A stretch of DNA of 64,000 nucleotides. It comes from Lagopus muta. Taxonomy: Eukaryota > Chordata > Aves > Galliformes > Phasianidae. The notes under the pieces are model-generated. The model had not been told where the DNA came from. It saw nothing but the letters and a program-made list of their open reading frames with translations, and did no database searches. The stretch spans positions 12,265,719 to 12,329,718 of the forward strand of contig NC_064444.1 of NCBI RefSeq assembly GCF_023343835.1, read 5' to 3'. Shown here piece after piece: positions 1 to 9,700 of this stretch. Both the position numbers and the translations under genes were made by a program. Position 1 is the first letter of the stretch, and the number at the start of each line of letters is the position of its first letter.

Positions 1-48
1 GAGTTACTAAGAAATCCAAAAATCTTGTTAACAAGTCTCAGGACTCAC

Positions 49-194
49 CTAATGTTTGGTTGTGTCCCCAGAAAATGAACACTGAAAGTTCATCTTTGCC
101 ATGATTTTGTGTGCGGGTAGTCAGGAGGACATCCATTTGTGAGTCACCATCATAGTCTCCTGGAACTACACTGGTTATGATAACACCTAGAGAC
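49..194 (-). CDS. ITFG1: ITFG1 coding exon 3: second FG-GAP loop
   Basis: The 146 nt encode residues 88-136. They include ITSVVPGDYDGDSQMDVLL, a calcium loop of the D-x-D-x-D-xxx-D type, then FWGHNQTL with a potential N-glycosylation site. The acceptor is TTCTAG|GTC and the donor is TTAG|GTGAGT. Confidence 0.95.
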
Positions 195-3100
195 CTAGAA
201 TTAAAAACAAATTTTAAAAGGCCTCAAATGCAAATAACAGGACTAATGTGTACATAAAAACCAAATACAAGTACAAAGCAAAATCAAAGCACACAAGTTC
301 TGTAAGGGGTTACAAATTGTGTAAGTAGATGTGACTTGTGTAAAGTCACATCTACTACTTAGTTGCGTGCATGACAAAACTTGTTTCCAGATTTTATGCC
401 ACATGAACCACAAAATTAAAAAAGGAAAACAAAAGGGTACCAGAAATTACTGAACAAACCTCTTGCTCAAAGAGCTCACCTAAGCACAAGCCGAACCACA
501 AAGGTTCTAGTCCTGACTGACTGTGAAGATGCACTTCCCATCCCTCCCCTTAAAAAGAAAAAAACAAAAACAAAAACTGAATGGTGAATTGTTTCACCAT
601 TCAATACCAACACTTACTTCATCGGTAACTTAACACGGGGCTTAAAGTAAGGTTCCTTTTGGTCTGCCAAAAAGATAATCAATTCATTTCCTGCAAAGCA
701 AATAAGGCAACGTATAAACTTCATAGATAAGGATCATAAATGGCTTATATAAAAAACAATGCTTAAGGAGTTACTCTACAAATGGAATTCCTCACAGAAT
801 CAAAAATACAACCACTTCTTCCTCATTAGAAAGGAAGCAAAAGAAATACTTCCTCAGTATAATACTAAAAACTTAATTGTATCATTGACATCATCTACTA
901 GCATCAGAGGAATGCTAATTCAAGACTGTCCTTTAGGGCTTGGCATTAAACCTTTCTCTTTGCTACTGCTATCATATTGTTTTAAACTTCCTATACTGAA
1001 TTAGCAAATACTACCTGAGGAAAAATATTAGGCATCAGTTATATACAAAAAAATAAACTTGAACGAATTATTGTAACATTGTCTCTGACACAGCAGGATT
1101 TTTTGCCTACTCTCCCCACAAAAGCAGGTTAAGAAACTCAGAGAAGTAACCTGACCCCCAGCAGAACTTCCTCATTTGCAATAACACTAGCCACAGACTT
1201 TCAGTTGCTTCAACTGCACTTCAATGTCAGATGGCATTCTGTTAGATTGCCCTTCTGCTGCCATCTGTTACACAGCAACAAAACGTTAAGTCCTCCTGCC
1301 AATACCCCATTACATCTACTGCCACACCAACCACATCCACCTCCGACATTGTGGGCTGACACATTAAACTTGGAGACATTACTTTGTAAGCAGTCCTTAT
1401 ACTTTTACAAGTATAAAATCACAGCTCAGAATTAAAAGAAAAAAAACACAATGTCCTTACTCATCTTTCATTATATTTATTTCCTTAATTCTCTAATAAG
1501 CTCACCTGTAGCATCCCAACATATAAGAACTAGGATACCCACATGAAAATAATCCTATAGCTCTAAACTGGAACTACTAGAGCATATTTCAAGGGCATAA
1601 TTCAGCAGCAAAGATCAAAGCTGTGAAAGGGCAGAATAAAAATTTCCTAGGTATGAAACGAAAGGATAGCTGCCATAAATGTGTTTGCAAAGGAGAAGAT
1701 GCCAACAAATGAGTAAATGAAAACAAACCCCTTCCAAATAGATAGAGGCAACCAGCACAGTCCCATCTGGCAAGCTAATACAGCCAGGGTTGCATGATAC
1801 ATTCACAGATGAATGAGGCTGGCACACGAGAGGAAGAAGCCTGCTGGCTAGTGGAGTGTCTGATAATAAAGATGTAGGTCAACTGCTGAAACTCCTAATA
1901 TTGATTTCATGCTGTAACAATAGGAATAGCAGATACAGCTGCTTTAAACCAGTTATGGATCACTCAAGAAAAGCAGAGGTCACAATCCAGTAATAAAGAA
2001 GAAATCACTCACACCTTTCTAAGGGTCAGGGCTCACTACATACTCTAGAAGAGATAATCTCTAAGTGGAGATGCGTCCCTTGTGACAGCCAGCTCTTAAA
2101 CAAGATTAGCAAGGGGTGGAGACTGAGTCCATCCCTTCCAGTTGCACAGGTGAATTGCTTCCACCTGTGCTCCAGGGCTGGCTACAGCCCTTCACCAGGT
2201 GCTCAGTCACTGGTTCAGACCACAACTTAACAGTTCCCATTCACACACCATGGACTCTTCTCATCTAGGTGGTAAAATAACAGCACTGAAGTAGATGCAT
2301 CTTTACACACATCATGTTCCAAGTTAATTACGCTTTGCTAAATGACTTTTTACAGCCACTAAGAACAGATTTATCTAAAGTTTGGCGCAGTGTTCATTAG
2401 CAGTGAAAACAAACAGACTACTAGGAATTATCAGAGGACAACCTATAATTGAGATACCTCTACATCAACCTGCGGCCCACACATCCTTGGTGTTGACTGC
2501 TTGTCCTCAAAGAGTACAGAAGAAAGGAGAAAGCGTATACAAGAGGTTAAAGGAAAAACAACAACTAAGCAGCTGTGAAATTCACTATCTGAAAATCTGA
2601 GCAAGGATACCAGTGAAGTTTCCAAAACTCTCCACTGAAATGTACCAAGGGAACAACTCTACATTGCCCTGCATTGGCAGAGGCATCAAACATAAGCAAA
2701 AGGTGGATTAAACGAATAACAGGTGTGGGCTTTCCCACCTGCCTGAGTGTTTCCAGGCAGCGCTGATCACAGGTGTGCAGTGATTTGGGCCCTCCCTTCA
2801 GCTGGGCACGGACCGAGGGAGCCGACAGCCTTATTTCTACATGAGTCTTCACTCGGCCCAGCACCACAACTGCACTCAAAACAAGCTGACGTGTGACCGT
2901 CCTATGTTCAAGAGTGAAGCGTTCTGTACCTCTGCATCCCAAAACACCACGACAGCACGAGAAAACAGACCGTAGGAACAAATCTCACACTGCGGCCATC
3001 ACCTCCGTAGGATGAGGGCTTTACCCCAGTTTTAAGGCCAACTTCTAACCGCAGCCGTGCCGTATCGCAAACACCATTTACCACACCGGAAGCACCTCGG

Positions 3101-3486
3101 AGGTAACACAACCAACAGCGTTACCCTGGAGAAGCATTCCCTATTCACCGCTCTCCCTCCAGCGCGACCCCAGCGACGACGCGAGCACGGACAGCAGCTG
3201 CCAGGCGCAGCCCGGCGCTCACACGGCCCGACCCGCAGCGGGAGCGCGTAGCCCCGCACCAGACACGGCCCCACCCCGGCACCGCCTCGCGCTCACCGCC
3301 GCGCAGCACGAACAGGTCCGTCTGCTTGTCCGAGTTGAAGTCTCCGAAGGCCGCCGGCGTGCCGTAGGCCTCGGCGCCGAACAGCTGCGCCGTGACGTTC
3401 TGCAGCGCGGCGCCGCGCCCCGCCAGGGCGAGCAGCGCGAGCAGCGCCAGCAGCGCCAGCCCCGGCGCGAGGCGGCACCCCGCCAT
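49..3486 (-). CDS. ITFG1: ITFG1 gene, 5' part (coding exons 1-3 of a longer gene)
   Basis: Three minus-strand exons, 3297-3486, 618-690 and 49-194, join in frame into the N-terminal 136 residues of ITFG1 (integrin-alpha FG-GAP repeat protein 1, also called T-cell immunomodulatory protein). The family is a type I membrane glycoprotein with an extracellular beta-propeller-like region and one C-terminal membrane segment. Visible here are a leucine-rich signal peptide (about residues 9-24), an N-glycosylation site NVT at 30-32, an FG-GAP calcium loop D49-x-N51-x-D53-xxx-D57, a second loop D101-x-D103-x-D105-xxx-D109, and NQT at 133-135. All junctions obey GT-AG. The remaining exons and the membrane segment lie off the left edge. 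The gene is divergent from PHKB, the same arrangement as in mammals. Identification rests on recalled similarity to vertebrate ITFG1. Confidence 0.95.
324..356. repeat. Perfect inverted repeat, 13-bp stem, 7-nt loop
   Basis: AGTAGATGTGACT at 324-336 is the exact reverse complement of AGTCACATCTACT at 344-356. It lies in ITFG1 intron 2. Confidence 0.95.
578..603. repeat. Perfect inverted repeat, 11-bp stem, 4-nt loop, next to the ITFG1 exon 2 donor
   Basis: TGAATGGTGAA at 578-588 pairs exactly with TTCACCATTCA at 593-603. On the ITFG1 transcript strand the hairpin begins 14 nt after the exon 2 / intron 2 boundary. Confidence 0.95.
618..690 (-). CDS. ITFG1: ITFG1 coding exon 2
   Basis: The 73 nt encode residues 64-87, including LIIFLADQKEPYFKPRVKL, a segment characteristic of ITFG1. 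The acceptor is GCTTTGCAG|GA and the donor is AA|GTAAGTG. The frame joins exon 1 (one base carried) and exon 3 (two bases carried). A perfect hairpin lies just inside the following intron at 578-603. Confidence 0.95.
691..3296 (-). other. ITFG1: ITFG1 intron 1
   Basis: Intron of 2.6 kb. It holds a diverged copy of the LTR-like repeat at about 1960-2245 and grades into the CpG island from about 3140. ORFs here (for example 2565-2981 minus) show no recognisable protein and are best read as chance. Confidence 0.9.
1960..2245 (-). mobile_element. LTR-like interspersed repeat, old diverged copy (copy A)
   Basis: On the minus strand it begins TGTGAATGGGAACTG and continues through GAGCACAGGTGG, CAATTCACCTGTGC, TTTAAGAGCTGGCT and GTAGTGAGCCC. 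This is the same order of blocks as the copies at 20602-20962 and 61696-62014, but more diverged. A hairpin is kept (stems 2144-2152 and 2162-2170). The distal end is blurred, so its coordinate is approximate, and no target-site duplication can be seen. Confidence 0.7.
3297..3486 (-). CDS. ITFG1: ITFG1 coding exon 1: signal peptide and first FG-GAP loop
   Basis: The 190 nt encode 63 residues plus one base. The start ATG (A at 3486) is the first in frame; an in-frame TAA lies upstream at 3532-3534, so the GTG-led extension to 3528 is not a plausible start. The N-terminus is a run of Leu/Ala typical of a signal peptide. It is followed by LQNVTAQLFGAEAYGT and the calcium loop GDFNSDKQTD. The donor is G|GTGAGC at 3296-3291. 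Confidence 0.96.
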
Positions 3487-3713
3487 GCTGCGCCGCGCCG
3501 CTCCGGCTCCCGCCGCTCCGCCCGCCACACTTTACGGCAGCTCGGGGCGTGCCCGGCGCCGCTGACCCGGCGGCTTTGCGACGGCGCCGCGACGGGCCGC
3601 GCGGGGGCTTACGGCTGGTAGTGGTAACCGGGCGGAGATCGCCGCCGCGGTGCCGAGGGGACGGTGGCGTCCCGGTTTGAGCGGAGCGGCGGGAGCGGAG
3701 GCGGCTCGTCGGG
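3487..3713. promoter_or_regulatory. Bidirectional promoter region between ITFG1 and PHKB
   Basis: 227 bp separate the two divergent start codons and must hold both 5' UTRs and core promoters. I see no TATA box. The sequence is GC-rich with repeated GGCGCCG/CGGCG words. ATGGCGGC at the PHKB start (3714-3721) resembles the YY1 motif common in TATA-less promoters, and GACGTCAG at 3750-3757 resembles a CRE half-palindrome. Transcription starts cannot be placed from sequence alone. Confidence 0.85.
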
Positions 3714-3798
3714 ATGGCGGCGGTGGCCGCGGCGGCGGCCCATATGGCCGACGTCAGCTGGAAGATGCTGGAGCTGCGGGCTCGCACCAAGCGTTCAG
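3714..3798 (+). CDS. PHKB: PHKB coding exon 1 (N-terminus)
   Basis: 85 nt encode residues 1-28 plus one base. The ATG at 3714 has context GGGATGG. An alanine run is followed by a second in-frame ATG (codon 11, 3744), from which [18 protein letters not shown] aligns with the mammalian N-terminus. Either Met could be used; the first is the default. The donor is TCAG|GTCTGA. Confidence 0.93.
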
Positions 3799-6700
3799 GT
3801 CTGACCGCTCGGCTCCGTCCCGGGACGGCTCCGCGCCCCCTCCTCGCCGGCGCCTCTCCCCCTCACTAACCGCCCTCGCCCCGCTCTTTTCTCTCTCGCG
3901 CAGCCCGCCCTCCTTCGCCTCGCTGCCGTCTCCTTCCCTCGGCCGTTCTTCTCCCACAGCTTCGCGCGTCACTCAGCGCGGGCCCGGCCGCCCCGAGCCG
4001 CTCCGTCCCGCCGCGCACCTGTTGCCGGCGCGTGCCCCAAGCCTCGGGAGCCCCGCTTGGCCGGGCCGGGCTGCCCCGCTCTGCAGCCGCCCCTCACCGG
4101 GCGCGGAGCCGCTTTCACCCTCACACGGGGTCGCGAGCCCCGAATTTCGGCTGCTTGAGCCTACGGGCCCTCGGAGGGACGGAGGGGGCCGGGTGCTGGA
4201 CGGCACGGCGTTGGGGGAAGCTGTTTCTGAGGGTAGTGCTGTGGTGCTGTTTGGCGGTTTGGCAGACGAAGGCTTAAAAAATGAAGTCCCAATTTTTGCC
4301 CGGTGTCCCTAGGGTAAAGCTTTGTTGATTTTAACGTGAGGATTCCTCGTGCAGAACTTGGAGCGCAGGCAGCTGGGTTCTGCCTCAGCCCACTGGCTGG
4401 CAGGATGAGGTGCGCTGTGGGGCCCTGGGCTTCTGAACCCCTGCTGTTTTTGGTTTAGTTTTTGTTTCTAAATGCAGGACTAGGAGGGCCTCACCCGGCA
4501 GTGCTGTTCTGGAAACAGTTTCCCAAAGCATCCCTGGTGCTTCTGTGTTTGTTAAGCACTCTTTCGAAGCTCAAACAGGATTTTTGGGTTTATGCTGTGG
4601 TAATGAGGGTCAGACAGCGGGCGAGGAAGGTGGGCCTTCAGGAGTGCTCACAGCAAAGGGACCGATTACAGAATGCTGGCATGGATGGGACTTGACATAT
4701 TCTACTTATGCATAGTACTGATCATCAAGCTACCGTTATTAAAGGATGCCCATGGGATGAATCGTTATGTGACAGCCAATACAGATTACACAGTGCTGCT
4801 GTCTGCAAACTGATTTGTGAACATAGCCATAGAGCACAAGATAAAGCTTGGGTCCTGTGTGCTTGAGTGTGTGAACCCTGAGTCACCCTGAGGGCTGTGT
4901 GCTGGCTGGGGGACCCTGTGCACAATGGGCTCTGCTGCTGTAGGCATTTGGCTGATTTTAAATGCTTGACATTTTCTTTGCTGCTACCTTCTGCTTTTTA
5001 ATTAAATGTGTATGAAAGTCTCTTCTGCTGTAGTGATAGGCTGTTATTGGAGTTCAGTTGCTTCTTTTCCTGTTCAGAGGTTTTGTCACTTAGAATCGGA
5101 ATAAATTTATTTACTGAATAAATAAACTTGATTTTAGTATAAACATCTTTCTGGTAAATGAGTTGGTTCTGAAGTTAAATTTTCTATGTTCTAGTTCAGG
5201 TAACATTCTAACCTAAGAATAAAAGTCATGTTCTTGTTCCTCAAATTTACTCCTACATTTTTTATAACTGTTCAGAAATGTATGTAGCTTAAAAGCTCTC
5301 ACGCTTAATATCTGGCAGTCAGAAGGACTGTGGCTGTTATTGTCATGGGGAGCGGCTGCAGTGCCCCCAGCCTGCCCTGAGTTGAGTGAAATCTATGCTG
5401 AGTCCCAGTTTACTAACAGCACTGCTTCTATTTTTAATGTGGTGCTGGGAGTAAGATAAATAAGTATGGAACCTATCTATGTGTTTGGGCTCATGTGTGT
5501 TAAATGCATGAGTGCTTCACGCTTCACAACTGGGAGCAAGGTATCATTCAAGACCCAGTCCTGTAGGAGATAATGCTTATGTATGTTAAAACCTGAATTA
5601 CATTTTGGCCAGTAGAAACAAGCTTTACTGAGATTTTTTCTTCCCAAAGTGATTAAGTGTTGTATCATTCGTTGCTACTGATAATTAACAGAAGCAGACC
5701 ATAATGGTGTTCAGCAAACTGTCCAGCCTGCAACCTCTGAAACTGTAGCTAATGTAAAGAGCATAAGCTGCTTTAAGGATTTGGAACAACTTGTCATGTT
5801 GGCTTCAAGTGGTGTTTTCTTATTGTACCTTCCAACTGGCAGTTCTACATCAGGTTACAGACATTCAGTACAATAAGCAATTTATGACTGAAAGGAGCAT
5901 CCCAATGTAAATTCCATGTAGATAAAGGCAACACTATGCATAAGCAGAATTTTAGCTCTGCACTTAGTTTTGCTTCACACTTTTATATGTATTAATTAAT
6001 TGTTTTTATACAATCCTGAGATATTTAATATAGATCTTATTCATCATCTATGGATTTTAGTAGCAGTTTTTGTATGAAACAAAAAAATTTTCTGTGGAAT
6101 GTCCAAAAGATGGAGTTTGTGTAGCCTGTGCCATTTTACTTAGTTAAGTTTTATTGGAGGAAAAATAAAAATGATTTGTACAGTGGAAGAGGGAAAGCAT
6201 AAAATATAACAAAATGGTACTACCCTTTGTGCTCTGTACAGTCTGTCATTTTAATAATTCCACTAACATTGCTTTCACTTAATTTAATGCTGGTTGCCTT
6301 TAACATTTACTAAACAGTTTTGAAAATTGCTGTAGCTTAGCCTGAGACGTTTGTGATTAGCTGCACCAATTTGAAATGGCCAGTTTGGATGATGACAGAA
6401 CCTCATCTGCGCATGCTTTTTTAAAATTTGGTAAGTGTGCAGTTCTGTGTTTTTATTTGTGGCTGTCGAACCCAACAAAAAATAATTGCTTTGTGTTTCA
6501 TGCAGTGTTTTGTGTTTGCAGCTTTTTTAAACTGTGTAACTTAAAAACTCTGGAAATTGAAATCTACTGCTCAGCTCTTCCTCCTTGGTTTTGGTGTTCT
6601 TTTGTGTGTGTGTGTTCTTGTAAGGATAACAGTCTCTGAACTGAATTTTTAAGATGGTGGTTATGTGAAAAGTGTGCAAATAATGGTGTTAAGGTTTAAT

Positions 6701-9700
6701 TTCTTACAAGGAAAGCAACAGGACTTGTTTAGAGGGAAGGAGTAGAATTTCCTATAAGTCAGTACTGGTTCTAAAGATTGACTTTTGGAAGTTAAATGGT
6801 AGCAAAATAAAGCCCCATGGCACAGCTTCTCTTTAGGTATAAGCTCATGTACATGAAACAATTGAGACTATTACAATTTTTAGCTTAATATATTTTGAAA
6901 AGTGTTTGACAGGAACAAATGTGTCAGTATATGTGAAGAAGCCAATCTGGGAAAACCCTCTGAAGGACTCTTGTTTTGACTGTGCTGAAACACATCAGCA
7001 GTACAGTATAAGTGAGAGTTATCAGATAAGAGGATTTCAGCTGGCCTTTGCCACTTGAACTGCCCTGCCCATGGCATTTCCCCTTTCAACACCAACAGAC
7101 CTGGAATTTTGATATTTTAATTAATAAAAAAAAAAGCTCTTTGCTAATTATCTTGTTGCTCTTTCATATTTCCATTGCTAGTTAAGATACAAAATAAATG
7201 ATTTCAGTAGTTTTAGGAGGCAATGCTTTGAGTTCTCAGGCTGAGAAATGATGATTACCTTGAATATCCAGAAGAGCTTCTCACCTTGCCTGTAGTGTTT
7301 ACAAGGTTTGTGTGGCAGGTGGTGGCATTTTGGTGTATTTTAGCTATGTGAAGCTCCTGTGAGCTGGTGTGGCAGGCAGTTTTTATTTGTGGTCTTCAGT
7401 GGCTTTTTTGTTTAAAATTCTGAAATAAGGATTTTGTCCATTAATTATAATGGACAAACAAGAGATTACTTCAGATAATTAGGAATAGAGAAAAGACATA
7501 TTTATTTCTCTTTCCATGAAATTCTAAATTAGTTCAAATTCTTTACAGTTAACTGCACTGTTGAACATAAGATTTTTATTGGTAAATAGTAATTGATGAG
7601 TTTTGTCACTTTAAAACATTCAAATTAAACAAAGTTTTACTCATTTGTACCTGTGCTGCTGTTGCTCAGTCTCAATAATGCTTCATCTCTTGTGTTTACT
7701 TGTAATTTTTGTTCAGGCACAGGAGTACCTTTACACCTTAATACCTTTTCTCTATTTTCTTTTTAATTTTTTACCTCTAGGGATTTCTTATGGTATTTTC
7801 ACTGAAGTGCAGAACTGCTCAGTTTGGAAGGGATGTCAGGAGTTCTGCTGTTCTGGTTTCTTGCTCAGAGGAGGGTCAGCTCACAGTTTGCTCCTGTATG
7901 AACTGTATGAGCACCAGAAGTACAGTATTTACATGTAAAGTTTGTGGAATTATTCATTTCAGATATGTAAATACGAGAAATGAATTTTCCTTCTAATGGA
8001 AGATAAACCTGTTTCTTGCTTCTGAAAGTTATTTTCCCATCTTGCCTTGCCCAACTCCATGAATTGGAGCTTTAAATCAGGTGTATTTCCTGGCGGATAA
8101 CTATTGAAGTACTACTTCTAGCATTTCTCTTCAGTACCCTCAGCTCAGGAGAGAGGATGGGGATGAGAAGAACATTGGAGGATATGATTTGTTGATAATG
8201 CAGAATTATTCTTAAGCTTCACTACGTGAAGAAATAAAATCCTCTTGGTCCCAAATACTGTAATGTGAAGATGTTATTACCAGTACTAATATCAGGCAGT
8301 AATATTGCTGTGATCTGAGATCCAGAACTTGCCCACAGCTCAAGTGTTGCATTACATCCAGAACGAGTGTTGCATTAAAGGATTGCAGTCACTTTTGATT
8401 CTCATGCCATAAATCAAACCTAGAAGGAAGTCTGGCGTTTTCATGCTTTTTTGTTTGTTGTGTTCTGATATTTGTTATCCAAGTGTACATTGGCTTGTGT
8501 TTTTCTGGCAGATGAAATCTTAGAAGTAAAATTCTTGTCATGTTGCTTCCATTCACATGTGGTTAAACTTCAGGGTGTTGCTTGTTGGGTTTAATTATGT
8601 ACATTGTAAAAGTTGAGCCACCAATCCATTCTTAAAATAGGCAAATTTTAAACTGTAGACCAGGTTCAGAGGTGTGTGGGTGAGAATTTGGGAAGAGGAT
8701 TTTGAAATGCTGTGTATATCTTTTCAGTCTAAATATATCGGCAGTTCACAGCTCTTCCCTGAAGAGCAGTTAGTGCTAAGCTTGTACATAACTAGAACAA
8801 AACCGAAGCAGAAGAGATGAATAAATTGTTGATTTTTCCTGAAATTGTTGTACGTTTGAGTTTCATGTGCTGGTCAATGTTTTTGTGTAGTTCCCATGTC
8901 TTGTAGAAATTCTTAATCTTGTAGAATTATTACTGTAGGTCTTCATTAGTAATTGATGTCTCTTCCATCAGTTACTGTGCTGTTCCAGATCTTTTCCTGT
9001 TTTCTAATCCTTTGGAAGGAAATAACTCCTCTTTAGTAATTCTTCAGCTTGAAGAATGATGAAACTTTGGAACTTGTAAGTGATAGGAACTACTTCTGAA
9101 ATAAAGGAGGATTTATTTTCCCATTTTCCAATCAAAGAATGGATGTAGTGTATTTAGTGCACTATGAAGAAAAATAGCTAATTGGAGTTGGGCTAAGGAT
9201 TTTGAGTGTTCTTTTAACAGCCATTGAATGTCTTTATGCAGGAAGCAGCTCTAATTTCCTATCTGTTAATGTTCTTTGTCATTTTCAAGTAGTTACTGAC
9301 TTGCAGCAATCTGCTTCTGATTTAGGGAAACAGTAGGCATACTTCATTTCTGTGATTCTTGTGGGAACAAAATGCCATCTACCATATATTCAAATTTTGT
9401 ACAGGGTTGTTGTGTTAAGTCAACAAGATACTTTTCATATTCCTTCATACCGCTTATTTACCTTGAATGAAATTCCCAATGTATGATTGTAATGAAATGA
9501 GATATTTATCAAAAATAGTCGTTGAAATTACTGTCCTTATTCTGAATGCTGACGTGCAAACAGAGAGCTCAATTGCATGTGTCATTCCTTCAGTCTCAGT
9601 GCTGAGAACAGGATTGCATATGTCATTCAGTTTCAGTGCTGTAGAGTCTTCAAGTCTTGCTGTCACGTTTTTTTTCCAGTTTTAAAAACCTGTGTTAAAT

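Larger units (their letters stand above)
195..617 (-). other. ITFG1: ITFG1 intron 2
   Basis: AT-rich intron of 423 bp. It contains two perfect hairpins, 324-356 (13-bp stem) and 578-603 (11-bp stem); nothing else is recognisable. Confidence 0.9.
3140..4270. promoter_or_regulatory. CpG island covering the ITFG1 and PHKB first exons
   Basis: A dense CpG, GC-rich block in an otherwise AT-rich window. It spans ITFG1 exon 1, the inter-gene gap, PHKB exon 1 and the start of PHKB intron 1. The edges are estimated by eye. Confidence 0.9.

Noticed and set aside
2565..2981. 138-codon minus-strand ORF in ITFG1 intron 1
   Set aside because: No similarity recognised, and it lies between two ITFG1 exons without splice support.
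3145..3528. Longer ITFG1 exon 1 frame starting at 3528 and running to 3145
   Set aside because: The upstream start is GTG with a TAA two codons before it, and the downstream part passes the GTGAGC donor. The real coding part is 3297-3486.
3650..4312. 220-codon plus-strand ORF
   Set aside because: It overlaps PHKB exon 1 in another frame inside the CpG island. GC-rich sequence has few stops, and the Pro/Ala/Arg/Ser-rich product is typical of this artefact.
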